From: Liolophura sinensis
Taxonomy: Eukaryota > Mollusca > Polyplacophora > Chitonida > Chitonidae
DNA length: 64,000 bases
NCBI RefSeq assembly: GCF_032854445.1
Contig: NC_088300.1
Span: 13,583,570 to 13,647,569, forward strand
Direction of reading: 5' to 3'
The translations under genes were made by a program, and so were the position numbers. Below the pieces are notes generated by a model. That model worked only from the letters and a program-made list of their open reading frames with translations. It ran no database searches and was not told the origin of the DNA. This document shows, piece by piece, positions 1 through 13,704 of this stretch; position 1 is the first letter of the stretch; each line of letters opens with the position of its first letter.

Positions 1-1839
1 TACGGGTGGAATAGGCCGGAGTTACCTGACAAAACTTTGGGGCCGAAACCGAACGAAACCGAATCGAATTGTGGCATCCCATCTAATGGTTTATTGAATG
101 AGTTCCCTCGATCCCTACATGATACATAGAAAAAGAACAAATAATGTCCAATAACCAACCTGGTGGAATGATCCTCAACACTTACCCCAGTGCTATCACA
201 GAAAAGATTGCCTAAAGGAAAGTAGATTTTAGCCCCCGTATAAGATATTGCCCCTCTCACCCACTATATAATATTCATTATCCAAGAAACGGTTGAAAGT
301 TTCCGTGTAGTGGCAGGACTTTTCTCAGAAAGACTCCATAGTCGTGTGATCCTTTGTGTTGACATTCGCCCTTCTCCTTGGTGTTGATTTCTTTTCCCTC
401 GAAACACTTAATGGACATTTAACAGGCGTAAAGTAAGCATGTGTTGACTGAACTCCCGCATAGTTGTCCAAGTGCATGTAGCCCCTTTTTCTCTTGACAG
501 ACGCAGATAGCATACCCTGGCCCTGAGCCAAACGGGTTCCACCGTGAGAGCTATTGTTACACCTTGCCTCAGTATGGTGTGCATAGCGCGCAAACTCCCG
601 CCACGTCTGCAAATTTCATGGCAGAAGAATCGCTTATCACCCTAGATGATTCTCAATTATTCATTGATCAGCAATAATGATAACAACCTCTCAGCTGATT
701 ACAAAGGCTCATTGCCGTTCTCATGAAAATCTCTGAAGCCATATTGCGTGCGATATTAGCCATATCTGTTGTAATATAGGAAGCTTTATGTGGTAATGTA
801 GTGTATGGATGAACGCTTCGATGAGATCCTTGCAGCATTGCAAACGTGCGAGCTTAGCCACTGGCTGTCATATTCAGCGTTAAACTTTATATCAAATTAT
901 CAGTAAGCATGTTTTATTCCTGTTAAAAATTGCATATCAGTGGTTTTCATAAATAATGATGCGTGCATGAAACTGGCATATACCATAAATATAATCTTGA
1001 CGTGACATTGATGAGATTTACGTCAAACTTGGGTCAGTCTATTGCAGAGGTAAAACCATGTAAAACTTTTATTCAAGAAATACACAAAAACAAATATAAT
1101 AAACAATGTAACTCAAGACGGTAGCAGGTGGCAGAGGTAAGACCAAGCTTATTAAACGTTGAGAGAAGTTTTCTGTACATATAACGTCACTTCAGGTAGA
1201 GGGCCTACGTACGTCTAACAATGGTGTTTCTGATTTTGATTAATTTAACCTTGGATGACCTGGAGAAAACTTGTACAAGAATTAAGGGTCTTCCCGCCTG
1301 ATGAGTTTGTTATTGAGTATAAGTAATTCCCACACTATTCTATGAGAAACATATCTGAGCCCGCGGCTCTTATAGCCATGCTGGTCAACGTGAGTGGTTG
1401 CCAAGTGTCTGGAGCCCCCAAAACGCCTTAGGGGGCTCTCGTGTCCTGGAATGTCCGTTACTGGATACATCACCTGTCAACAAGAGTAGGTGAAACGGTG
1501 CTGACATGTCCTGTACGACGGATGACGGACGGTTGACGGTCCACAAATTATTGGGTACATGCTAGCCCCTCCCAAGTGATTAACGGTGCACATATTGCCC
1601 CCAGCGTGTGAGGGTATCAAATAACTCTTCTCCCTTCGACCCTCTAAAACACACCTATTATTTTCTTATCGTGCTTTGACCCACACTTCTATAGCACGTC
1701 GCTTTTCAATGGCTGAATTATTATAACCGCTACCTTTCCCCCTTTAGACGTGTCAGCGGAGTTTTTCATAACTGAAGCTACAGGATTTTCTTTCACTGAA
1801 CGCCCAATCTTGTTTGTGCTTGTCGACCACCTCAAGATA
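1..1839. other. No recognised feature
   Basis: The longest frame, 325-612 minus, is basic and shows no domain or splice context. A second minus frame at 1282-1473 is likewise unremarkable. Confidence 0.5.
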
Positions 1840-2430
1840 ACACCAACAGCGTCCCGGCTTAAGTCAATGGAGTGAAAAGTGTAAGCTTAGTCCTCGTGTC
1901 CTTTCTTATTAAGTATGGTTAAGTTAACTGGAAACGAGTGAAACTTTAACCTTCGCTGAACGCTGCTTGTTTACCAAGTTCCAGCGCCTGGCAGGTCGGA
2001 ATAAGAGGATCCTTAACGTGTTAAAGATTTGGCGACCGAGCGCGATGAATTGCCGAGAAGAAACCGAATGCCTATGAAAACATGTGTACAATTGTAGGCC
2101 ATAGTTTGACGATTTGTATCAATGTTTACACGGTTTACTGTCTGCTTGGTCTAATTGCTGCTGGTTACTTGTCAGTCCTGCCTTCCCAAAGTAAACCAGC
2201 AGCGTGAAGGCTGATTCCCTGGTAGATCAGGCCTCTTCTATTAGACACACCGGAAACGGCTATGCCAGCCCGTTCTTCAGTATATAGACACTAATTATTG
2301 CAGACACTGGCCAGAGATCATAATTACTTATGACAGGCGTTAATAAGAAGCGATTACAGGCGTGGACAGGCCACTGAAGCGTTATATAGACTGTCATCTA
2401 ACATTCGGCCCCACATTTAACAGTGTGAAA
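1840..2430. promoter_or_regulatory. Candidate cis-regulatory patch with hairpin
   Basis: This complex sequence has homeodomain-type cores CTAATTG (2151), ACTAATTATTG (2290s) and CATAATTACTTA (2320s), plus GATTACAGGCG. It includes an inverted repeat: GCTGCTGGTTAC (2157-2168) against GTAAACCAGCAGC (2191-2203). No coding frame is credible. Regulatory function is inferred from composition only. Confidence 0.3.
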
Positions 2431-3402
2431 TGCAGTGACGGACATCTGACGTGGCAGACTAAGTACAGTGATTGACGATGATTTCCAAATATTTTCATCA
2501 ATCAAGAATGTAAAAGTAAATAACTGCAATCTGCGGAAAACAGCATCGTTTACATCAACGCTTGGCAAACTTTGTGTCCAAGAATTTGTAGAAAAAATGT
2601 TATTTACAAACGGTAAAAGATATTCATTTTGTTTTACTGATGTCTATAAATTAATCACTCCAAACACAGAATATCTAACTTTGAAAATGCAGAATTAACT
2701 TTTTAAAAAGTTAATTCTTTGTGATAAAAACTCATTACACTCCAATGATATATTTGAATTTGTGTTTTACACCAGAGCTGCAGACATTCGCTTTCATGTA
2801 TCAGAATTGCTTATATTGAGTAATTTATTTTACGTATATGTGCTTGGTTGATGTAAGGTCACTAACTGCACTTCCTTTGACCATGTATGGGCGCACTTCT
2901 ATATGCAACACTACAGCATGCGTTCATAAGAAGACATGGGTAATTCAGTAAATCATATAGCATTTATTGTTTACTATCCCACAAAATTTGTGTTACCCAC
3001 ATATGATTTCAAAAGAGTCCATAAGGACAACACTCCTTAGTCCACGTCTATCCAAAAGTAACAACATGTAATATTACTATTGTAATTTTAGCCTTTATGA
3101 GGTACGTCTTGTCACTCAGCTTACAAAGGTAGGCACATTCTACGTTTGCAATAATTAAATTTTTTATAGACCGGGTCATTTTCTTTTAATACCGAGTTTT
3201 TCTGCCAAAGATATATTGATATGCATGCATGCTAAGATCAAAGATCTCATACATCCGTCACTTTTTCCTATGTTCACATATAGGATGGTGGTTTCGCAGA
3301 CTCATGACACTTGTAAATTGCAGTTCGTTCGGGAAGCACGAATAATATAATGATCACTGAAGTATATGTTCAAGCCCAATATGCCAGTATGCTAATAATC
3401 AC

Positions 3403-3445
3403 GCGAGTATGGCGTAAAACACCAATCAAATAAATAAATAATAAT
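3403..3445 (+). mobile_element. SINE 3' tail fragment
   Basis: Only the last ~43 bases remain: GAGTATGGCGTAAAACACCA followed by ATCAAATAAATAAATA. They match the tail of the fuller copies. A 5'-truncated insertion is the likely origin. Confidence 0.7.
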
Positions 3446-4194
3446 CACGCTTGTTACAAAGATGTTTAAAAAATATACAAGAAGTAAAATTACACCTTAA
3501 AACTTTTGTGTTGTCCGAAGAATAACCCATTGCAATTCTCACTGACCAAGACTTTCGTGTCACATTTTCTAATTCTGCCGATGTTTGCCTCGATCCCTTT
3601 TAAAGGCAAGGAAATTACTAACAATACGTGTAAATCAGATAAAAGGCTATTAAACACTGTCCAGAAAAACAGTTCGATTTATTAATTTTGTTTTTAGAAT
3701 TTTTAATTTTATTTGAATAAATACTTTCTATATACATTGGATTCCACAATGGCCTTTTCAGACCCAGAGAGTATGAATGACGTCAAATCAACATTTTTTG
3801 GCTTGAAATAGTTCGTTTCAAGGTCCATTCGCTGATTGCAGTTATAGCTCTATATATGTATATTCTTTTCATTGATGAAATCTAGCCGTCTATGTGTGTG
3901 ATGTCACTGCTCCCAGTATTGTCAGAAAAGGTCACCGTAGAATCCAAAGTTTTAAATGCGTTTTAGTTGGATGAAAAAACCTAAAGAACTAAATCATCTA
4001 AACCTCCCTCACCAGTGCGTGACAGTGTTTCATTTGACATAAAATGAATTCATGTTAGTATTTTCTTGGCTTTAACGATCATTTAATTTGAAAGAATCTT
4101 CCACAGGAAAAGCCTAGGAATATATGGAGTAAAATTGATAAATTCCACCCTATGTGAGTTTTTAGTGTTTAATTTACTTAAACATAAATATCAC

Positions 4195-4328
<134 letters not shown>

Positions 4329-5399
4329 ACAATTACTTTGACTATATGAACTCGCTGTAAAACGTATACACACTCTGACTCTATACTTTGCTAAATCACT
4401 CCTTATAAAGCATGGTTTTACGATTCCACTACATGCATATGTTCACGACCATCCTCGTGTATTCAGTCCGTCATATCTAGAAAATTAATTATTTACGGTT
4501 ATTCTACCAACATTATATTACCAAATTAACGTTAAAATAAAGCGGTATTAAATCCGAAACAAGCAAATGAACACAAAAGAGCACTCTTAAAGCGAAACTA
4601 TATAGCTGAATGGACGCACATGACATTATATGTGCAGCGCATGCTGGATTTACCACTAATTATCCAACCATTCTATAGATTTTATGCCGTCACGTGTCTC
4701 TGCCATAAATCCTGAAACTAGTTACAATAGAAATTCAAAATTCATCAAGCTTCGCCTCTTAAATTAACACGTACACAAAAATTAATCTCTCTTTAGAATG
4801 AGTTACTTCATAAAAGATACATCCATCGCCTCAAGTTTCTACTGCTTTAAAGCAGTAAAAACTTTCATTCTTACACGTGGTCTTTATTTGCCATATTAAT
4901 AGTTTTTCTTAGTGATATCACACCCTGCCTCTTTTTCATCAAAAACAAAATATAGTTGTTTCATATACGCATACATGGACAACACCCCATTGAGGACTTC
5001 TTAATACTAGTAATCGCAGTCTGGTTCGCAGTGCATTTTTATGGACGGAGTTTGACTAAAATGTATTTCTCTAAGAGATGTCTTATTCCATCAGTATGTT
5101 TTTATATCAAACCAAACTGTCAGAAAGTACTCAGTGCATGTATATAAAATCACATTCGATTGAGTGCTTCTTTAGACACACCTCTTTCTCTCCGTGAGTT
5201 GAACTATACAGGCTGTTAAGAACGATGCTGAAGATAAGACGTACTGCTAATGTTTCTTTAAACAGAAACGAATTTACTAACTACCCATTGAAATTGCTTT
5301 CATGTTTGTTTTATGGTTTGCCTGTCTATGTGTTTTTATTCTCTCCTTTCACCTCTTTTGAACAGGAGACGTTCAATTTGAAATGGATCGATGGAGCTT

Positions 5400-6370
5400 T
5401 GTTGGGGTCAAATGAGGTGATTGTGCCGAGCCGCGGAATTCCCTCATAAATTTTGATCACTGGGATCTAGCATATGTTCCGGGGATTCGACGACAACACA
5501 CGTTTGTGATGTGTCACCCAAAACAGCCGCGTGTCACATGAGACAAACGCCTATTGGTCTTTTGTTTCCGCCTCGAATTGTGGCGACATGATCTATTGAT
5601 AGGCTGTAATGGCCTGCCACAAGCATTTGCCTCTTTTCTGTTTCATCCCGCCAATCTGACGGGCAAAGAGAACATGCTGCAATTCATTTCAGATTAAAGG
5701 ATTTGGAGGTTACTGCTTCCGTGAGTGAGAAACTTCATTTTCCGCTCCCGTCGCGCGACTCCTTTAGAGTGACACCTAGCGGGTGGATCGTTCAACGGCT
5801 CGACAAATGAGCTGAGCGCCCCCTGTTGAGCGACCGGTCAACCTGATGAGTGTTTGTGGGAACAGCCGGAGACCACGTCAGAGCCAGTCAGTTCTCTTCT
5901 GGTGCAATAGTTATTCATCTTCTTTATTCACTTGCAGAGACTGATTGGGGTGTGTCACATTGCCTCTTTTGCCGACATGACATAAATAGGCACTGCGGTT
6001 TGTGGTTGTGTTAGCGCATGAGAATGATATAGAATCACGTATCGATAACCAATACCAAGCCTCACCTCTCCATCCGCCGTGCACCACGACTCAGTTGTTG
6101 ACTGTCTATTACAGTCAATTAGAAGCGCAGACTTCAGCCCCGGTAAACAGCGTCAATACCAGGGCAGAGCGAGAGCAAATCTTTGGTGATCAGACAACAA
6201 TGGGATAATATCTTGTCACCAAAAGCACCAAGTATTCCGATTCAGCCGACATGTCCACAGGTGAAAAGAAATTATCAAAACGTAGGAATTACACCTGGGT
6301 CGTGAAAGGCGAGTCTCCTCCTTCCTATTGGATGGTTACAATGGCCGAGAGCTCAGCTTTGTGCCTGTAT
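5400..6370. promoter_or_regulatory. Candidate cis-regulatory patch
   Basis: This is a GC-richer block against AT-rich flanks. It contains GCCTATTGGTCTTTTGTTTC (CCAAT-like plus Sox-like), ATCTATTGATAGGC, CAGATTAAAGGA and the CTCF-like site at 5814-5832. No domain-bearing frame was found. Confidence 0.3.
5814..5832 (-). promoter_or_regulatory. CTCF-like site
   Basis: Reading minus, CGCTCAACAGGGGGCGCTC keeps the CAGGGGGCGCT core and 14 of 19 positions of the usual consensus. It lies inside the complex patch at 5.4-6.4 kb. Confidence 0.35.
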
Positions 6371-8200
6371 TTTCGGATCGTTGATAAAAGACTTTTCAGC
6401 AACTCGACTGGAGAGTATAATCTCGTTTAGAGGCAATGATCTCGTTCCGTTTCAACGAGCACTCTAGGGTTTCTTGCCATTTCTGAGGTCTGCCCACTCC
6501 TGCCATATTCCCCATTGAAGCGAGGCGCCAATGTCCCTAGTGTAAATAATAAGGTATTCTCCCAGACTCGACATCTCTTCCACTTCAAGCTGACAAACTC
6601 TCCACATAAGACAGATGTGCGACCCAACACACAGCTCTTGTTGTCGTTTAGATACGTGCTACAATAGCAGGGATAGAAGTTCGAGTGTCGGATGTCACGA
6701 AATGAAAATCTCATAACAACATCCCTCCATAAAAAGAAAAAGAGGGCCTAGTTGAGTCTGTAAACTTACAGGCAGAAGTGCAATCCTTCTCTCTTTCTGG
6801 CAGTTCTTTTGGCTTTTTAAAGCCCTATTGCTTCAGTCGGGTTACTTAGGAAGCTCTTGTCTACAAGAGCACAAAACCTCCGTTTACGCGGCCCGATACA
6901 CTTTGTATTACCTATCCTCTCGCTGTCAAAACTGTATTCCCAACAAAGAATAGAATGACATGATATTTAGGGTACTCTCCACTTCTCCAACCGGATACGG
7001 GTCTTTAGGGACATACACGGATATGGGTATAAACATATGCTGAATGATCATATGTGACATCTGAGTACTGCCCATTCACAACGCAAATCAATGTATATAT
7101 AAGTTTGCTACAACATGCACCATGCGGCATCAAAAAGATTAAAACCTTATCTGATACAAACAGAATTTACTGCTATATATATTCGGATGAGGAAGACTAA
7201 GGATTTAGCTGTAAATAGATTTACTGGTTTTCGGATTGAAAATAAAAAATACTAGAAATCAGTATATACTCAAGGAAGGTATTTTTTTTTTCAAATAAAA
7301 ACGCTGCCCGTTAGTTACATGTGTGTAAAAACAAAATCAAACGTAATTTAATAAGATTCGAAACGCATTCCACACTGCCCTCCGTCAGAATAAAATCCTT
7401 GAGTCTTACCTCTTCCCACTGCATTTGTTCATCAACTTTAAATACACTGGAACACTGGGCCCCTACTTAGCCATTTCCTAGACAAGCGTTATGTAATAAC
7501 TATGGCATTGTGCCATACCCTAACTGTAGCTTTTGTACACTATCAGTATATTCTCTCAGAATCAAGGACGTATATACTGACATTAGATGTAAATTTATCC
7601 AACCACTAGAAATATACATGGGGCAAGTTCCAAAGAGATAGTCTTAACTGAAGTTAAAGTTTAAAACACGACTTCAACTTTTAGTTTTAGATCGTACAAT
7701 TTCAAGTTGAGAACGTGGAAAGGCCTTCTAGCAACCTGCGGATGATTTCACCCAGGCTCTCTCCGGTTTCCTTCCACCATAATGCTGGTCGTATAAGTGA
7801 AATATTCTTAAAACACCAATCAAATAAATAAATAATCAATCAAGCTGAAAAGGTCCACAGAAACCTTTTGCAATAAAGATATGATATATACTGAGGTTTA
7901 AAATTTGACCTTTTTTGTCATGCGCGTACGAAATACAGTACATTTGACCTGTCTGCCACCTGATTGGCTTTGCAGGGATGTATTTTTGAGACATTTGATT
8001 TCTTATTGGTTGTGCCTTGTGGTTTGGCACAAAGGATACAAGGTTCACGTGATCCTTACCACTGGCCAGGATGTTGTCACGGTTGGCAGCGTACGTATGG
8101 GATAACTAGACACAAAACGGAATGTCAACAAACTTTAACTTAGATTGATCAGAGTTTCTTTGTACCATAACACCCTTTATTGCGATTTAATGGCATATTG
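6371..8200. other. No recognised gene
   Basis: It holds the SINE fragment at 7.7 kb. The minus-strand frame 6427-6714 lacks a domain or convincing splice sites. Confidence 0.45.
7713..7842 (+). mobile_element. SINE 3' fragment
   Basis: It carries CTCTCCGGTTTCCTTCCACC, ATAATGCTGG, then GTCGTATAAGTGAAATATTC and AAAACACCAATCAAATAAAT. The 5' tRNA half is missing, and a short internal segment between ATGCTGG and GTCGTATAAG is deleted. Confidence 0.75.
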
Positions 8201-8880
8201 CTGGCGAACACAGTGACGCTGTAATACTGATAGAGACTGCGGTGCTAGTTAACACCGTGACGATGTAATATTGATAAATACAACAGTACCGGCGACCAGC
8301 GTGACGCTGTAGTACTGATCCACAGTGCAGTGCTGGTAAACACCCTGACTGGTCACGTGGCACAGTGCAGTGCTGGTAAACACCTTGACGCTGTAGTACT
8401 GATAAACACAACATTACTGGTGACCACAGTGACGTTGTAGTACTGACAAACACAGCAGTACTGGCGAACACTGTGAGGATGTAGTACTAGCAAACCCCAT
8501 TGTATTGGTTGCTACAGTGAGGCTGTAGTACTGACAAGCACTGTAGTAATGGCATACACCATAACGCTAGAGTACTTGGCACCTTGAAACATTAGCAAAC
8601 AATGTGACTGCAATACTGAAGAATACCGTTGGAACTGCAAGGCAGGGAAATCTCGTGACATTGTGTCACTGACGAACAACGTGACAGGGCAATACCAGCG
8701 AACACCGTGACTCTGCATTTCCAGTGAACACCGTGACTCTACAGTATCACCGAACATCGTGACTCTACGGTACCACTGAACACCCTGGCTGTACAGTACC
8801 AGCGAACACCCTGTCCCTGCAATGACAGCGAACACGGTAACGTTGCGGTACCACCGAATATCGTGACTGCAGTATTAAGC
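8201..8880. repeat. Minisatellite, 44-bp units switching to 26-bp units
   Basis: From 8213 the unit is about 44 bp, beginning GTGACGCTGTAGTACTGA and ending GGCGAACACC, with roughly ten diverged copies. From 8707 to 8862 six successive units are 26 bp each (for example GTGACTCTACAGTATCACCG). These look like the 44-mer lacking about 18 internal bases. The open frames across it on the minus strand have no independent coding support. Confidence 0.85.
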
Positions 8881-9070
8881 AGGATCTGATGAGTTAGCCA
8901 GGTGTTGACGGACACCTCGTCTATTTGTTTATTTATAAAGTTTTACATTGAAATCAAATCTTTTCTGCTACCTGAGGGCAATCGAGGTTATGGATTAACG
9001 AGGGAAAAGCACTCCATAATGATACAGTTACCTGACAAGCCAGAGGATGATTGATCCGAGCACGTGCAAT

Positions 9071-9125
9071 TTAAGAGGTAAAGGGATTATTGGGTTTCCA
9101 GCCAATAACGCCCTTAGACCTCTAA
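9071..9125. other. Imperfect hairpin (miRNA-precursor-like geometry)
   Basis: AGAGGT (9074-9079), AAGGG (9081-9085) and TTATTGG (9087-9093) pair with ACCTCT (9118-9123), CCCTT (9111-9115) and CCAATAA (9102-9108). That is 18 paired bases with an 8-base loop. The stem is short for a standard animal pre-miRNA, and foldback DNA is equally possible. Confidence 0.35.
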
Positions 9126-9232
9126 GCCAGGAATGGAATGCGTTACTAACAAATTGACAAAGCCCTATAAAAGTGTTACAGCAAATGCTGGACAATAATA
9201 ACACTGTCCCAATTCGATTTGTCGAATTTCCA

Positions 9233-9479
9233 AGAGCCTAGGTGGTTAGCACGCCAGCGCGGCACAATGCCCCCCCCCCCCACACCCGCCAAAAACCAAT
9301 GCGGTCGCAGTGAGTTCAAATCTAGCCCATGCTGGCTTTCTCTCCGGCCGTACGTGGGAAGTTCTGTGGTCGTGGTCGTGCCCGATTTTCTCCCATAATG
9401 CTGGCTGCCGTCGTATAAGTAACATATTCTTGAAAACTGCGAAAAACACCAGTGAAATAAATAAATAAATAAATAAAAA
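9233..9479 (+). mobile_element. tRNA-derived SINE, diverged
   Basis: This is the same family as the copy at 45.5 kb. It shares GGTTAGCACGCCAGC, the GCGGTCGCAGTGAGTTCAAA B-box area, the CCATAATGCTGG 3' core and an (AAAT)n tail. The extreme 5' tRNA head is altered, and a run of 13 C has expanded inside the body near 9270. Confidence 0.8.
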
Positions 9480-11010
9480 TAATTTCCAACTCTAGATTTT
9501 CTACCTATAATTTACTTATTATTTGCCAATATAAGATTTATGTCATAACAATCTGTCATTACCATTACTTAGAAGACTTTTTCACATTTCACTGATTTTA
9601 TTTCGTTCCTTTAAAATCACGGTCGCTGCAGTTTTAGACTGAAAGTATATGTCTTTGTACCTCGATTCTTCCCAGTTTTGTAAAAACAGCCATAAATGTT
9701 TTTGGAGTCATAAAGAGCGTGGGTTCTAACAGCCCTGTCATGTCACGCGAGCCGGTATATAACCCTTGTAAATAACGATTACAGAAACGTTCCAGCTTGT
9801 CGCAAGTTGGCAGACCTTTGTAACTCAGTGTGAAGCTGATAGTGATACAATATTTATCAATCTGTTCCCGAGCTTTGATGTTGCATTACCTGTTATAAAA
9901 GAATCTTTGAAGTGAACAGCGAACCAGATGTTAGAATTGAGTGTGTGTCTAATGAGGCGTGGTCACGCGGCTAGACAGACGAGGTGTCATTGCTAACTAC
10001 CCACAGCAAATCTCGCGCAGTCACGTTACAGGTCAGATGCCGCGAGTTTGAAGCAAAAGCGCACGGGTGCGTAAGTGCGTTCCTGTTGATAAACCACAGT
10101 TGGAGACCGTTTTGAAATAAAAGCCAAAATCACAACCGGAACTGAACATGATAGAATGCCAAACATAAGAGAACCCAGTCATAGTAATGCACCGCAAAGA
10201 TCACATACAAGATTAAAGCGAAGCGAGTATACATGCTTTATGCATTTTAAATGCATTCAAATAAAGAAAACATTACAGAAGCACCTGCGTGTCACATTAA
10301 TATTGAGTCCATCTAAGCCGTTTAAATTTTCTGTATTATTTAAAGGTTGAGCACAAATCCTCTTAACCACCACGAACTAACTTTGTCTGAATGGAGAAAA
10401 CTATACAAAACAAACTTTGACAAACTCATACTTTTTTTGTGTTTATTTTTCTTCTTTTTACTAAGCACTACTGTACTTACAGCTTGAATTATCGTCGCTA
10501 AAGGGCCGACATACTCTGTTACCTAGATCATACGTTCAAACGAGGTAAAGTTGACTTGAAATGTCAGTAGGCATAACAAATTTAAGCGCGATATGATTGG
10601 TCTAAAATAAGAATCTTGCTGATAATGGTAGTCTAGGTATTCACACTATCAAAAATTAGTTGTTTTACCATTTGTTCCTTTTGTTCTTTTTCTTTTAATT
10701 TAAGTACTAATGATTAGTGTTTTCCGTGTTATAATACAAACCATTAGGGTAGACCCCTTTTGCATGAAATGATGCTAATCATTTTGTAATAATGAAGAAA
10801 ATGTTCGTTCCTCAAAACCTAAAACCTTTACTTTCCCTTAGGTTTAATCTTTTGTGAAATTAAAATCTTTTGTGGATTAAAACAAAATCAGATAAACTAT
10901 GTTGCAAAAAAGTATATATTAATAAACTTCATTTTTTAATTCACGCAGTTTGATGAAGACATACCAAAGGCTGCTGACAAAAGAACTAATTGTACTTAAC
11001 ATTTTCAACG

Positions 11011-11136
11011 GTGACACTTCACTGACAGTTTGGAGTAGATACAGTCACCATCACGTGACACCTCCTGGCCTCCACCTGTCAAGGGAGATAATCAGCTGTC
11101 GGTTTCCAATCTACTGTCAACTGTCAACTGTCACAT
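11011..11136. promoter_or_regulatory. Cluster of TGTCA/TGACA half-sites
   Basis: TGACA/TGTCA occurs at about 11012, 11023, 11056, 11077, 11115, 11121 and 11128, ending with CTGTCAACTGTCAACTGTCA in a row. TGTCA/TGACA is the core of Meis/TGIF-type TALE homeodomain sites. E-box-like CACGTG and CACCTG also lie inside. Function is inferred. Confidence 0.35.
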
Positions 11137-13704
11137 GGTGATAAGTAGAAACCGCCTTGAGGTGAGAACAAAAAGTTGTTATACTGAGTGAAGCTGTAGT
11201 CATTATCCGAGTGCTCAGAGTACACACATTGACAGGCTGGGCAGCGTTTAACGGTTAACGAAATGTTTATCTGAACATAGAGGGTTGCATAAAATGTGTA
11301 AAGCCTATTCAGTTAAGTGATGTTTAGTTTAGATACGAAAAATCACCGATGTATCCCAAGTAAAGCATTAGTTACAACCTGTGATATACTTAAGAATTCG
11401 GATTACGAAATCCAACCATACCCTACTCAGAATCCCCAGGTGAGGAGCTATAACATAGATGCAGCACGAGATGTTAAGGACAGAATACAATGTCTACCTG
11501 TATAATGTGAGCGTGATCCTGCATGGACAGTCAGTACATTTTCCTGGTTATATTGGAGGAAAACAATCCACGGATAAAGAACCACACTAAATGAGAAGCC
11601 TAAAATACGGGAAACCGATCCAGATAAAGTCAAATCTGATGAAAACTAATCAATATAGTATGCGTCGAAAAGACTTTTTTATACCTGCCGTCAACCAAAT
11701 TGGATGTTCCGAGTCAATAATCGCAAGGCCAATTCAAAAACGACGTTTACCACAAACTGTCAGAGAACTAAGAAAGTATATAAAGAACGAAAATAGAGCG
11801 CAATCACACAAAGAGAAGTAGTCAACGTTTTTCAATGATGAAGGAAAGACGCGAGGAAAGTTCTCTGCGACTGAGAGAAATCAGTATTCTAATCGTGTAT
11901 CATGCAAATATATTGACATATAAATTGTGGATAATCCAAATATGTATCTCCGTTGCGCTTTGATTGGAACTGTTCATATGTCCAACGTGGCGACCTACTT
12001 CAACACGATGAATATAAAACCCTTAGCGCCAAGTTAAGCGGACACATTTATGAAGGAGAGTGCTATAGATTCTGGACGTTCTGCCTACGTCCACTTCTGG
12101 GAGAATTATACTCATTGCAAAACTTTGAGTGAAGGCGTTTGCTTGTGTACAGATGACACGCATTTTTAGAACCAGGACCACGTGGTTTGGGACGCACCTT
12201 TTCGGCAAACTTTATCCGGATCGTTTAACCTGTATCTGTGATTTAAGTATAACAACGGCTTCAACATCGTCTCCGTCATTACGCAATACTGAAAGGTCAG
12301 TCCCAGTGAATACACATTTATAGTGCTCTGGAAGTGACATGGTGATACAGAACACCGTAAGCAAAATCACGCCATGAGGAAGCTTTTCCCACGAAATGGC
12401 AGCTTGGCCCAACGTGACATGCTCATTGTTTTCTTGCAATTCATTATGATTACGTAACAGTTTTGCCCTCAAAACGTCATCGCAAAGGCAGGAACGAACA
12501 ACAGACACAGTTTACGCACAAGATATTTTACACGAGAAAGGTCCCTCAATACAATGGGTGAGATTGTCTCCCCTTGGCATAATTTAAAGGAATCAATCAA
12601 AATGTAAACCGCCAACATCAAAAGAGTTATCTATCTGAAAAGCAACAACACTCTCTCTTAAGTTTTGCATTAAGTCAAAATTGCAACAATGACATATTAA
12701 ATGAGTCAAATGTTAAGTGTGTTTCTCTCTTTATTTATTCATTGCAACAAATCCAACAAAATCCAACAGCGCATTATATAGCAACATTGACAGTAAGAAC
12801 AGAGACAGATACCAAGACAAAATAGTCTGAAGACAATGTACCCTTTAGCTTATTATTTTCAACAGTTAAACCATTTATGATACAACGTAACATAGCACTA
12901 AAGACATGGAAAGGATTGATGATCCACACGATAATCCACATGAACATAACAGATGCATATTATGCGAACTGAATCATATAGTGTGTAGAATTATGAAATA
13001 ATTTAGTTTAAGCCACTTTTGGTACCAGACTGTGCACTGTACAGTTATTATGTTTTACGAATAGTACCAATATCGAATTCAAGGCAATACATAAAACTGA
13101 TGATCGTATGCAAGAAAGTGATTTTTTGATGACAGTTACAACCTGTCGGTTCAACGTAAAGCTACAGAATGGGAAATCAGACAGCGTAGAACTCATATTT
13201 TCACATTGCCCATTATTTATGTAATTCATGCATGATCAACGTTGTACGCTTTAACTGAGAAAACATTCTCTGCTGTCAGCCAATAAGCGTGGATTTTGTA
13301 TAACTTTAAGTTTCCTCAGATGTTTTAATAGAATATAAATGTGATGTATAAGATGATTTCTCGCTATTACCAAATTGACGTAAATGTGCACATTTGTCAT
13401 AAACATTTACACCTTTACATATTAAGGGTCGTGCTGGAAAGAAGCAATAAAATAAACGCGTCATTCTTGGAAATAAATGAAACGGTAATAGTTGTATAAC
13501 CAGCCATCATGAACGTCCAAAATCAGTGTTAATCACATTGTTCACCAAGAAACATATCTATCTTTACAATACTGATGATGTCAGTCAGAAAATCATTGTC
13601 GTTGGTTTTCAGTCCATCTTTAATTTTACACATTGTAGAATTTGTGGAAATCTTCGTGAGGGTAAGATCCGCTAGGGTGGTTTACACAAAGCCAGTTTTG
13701 ACTT

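Noticed and set aside
325-612. 95-codon basic minus frame as a small gene
   Set aside because: No domain, signal or splice context; its length is within chance expectation for this much sequence.
8187-8835. Minus-strand frames of 94 and 107 codons
   Set aside because: They lie entirely inside the 44/26-bp minisatellite; no domain.
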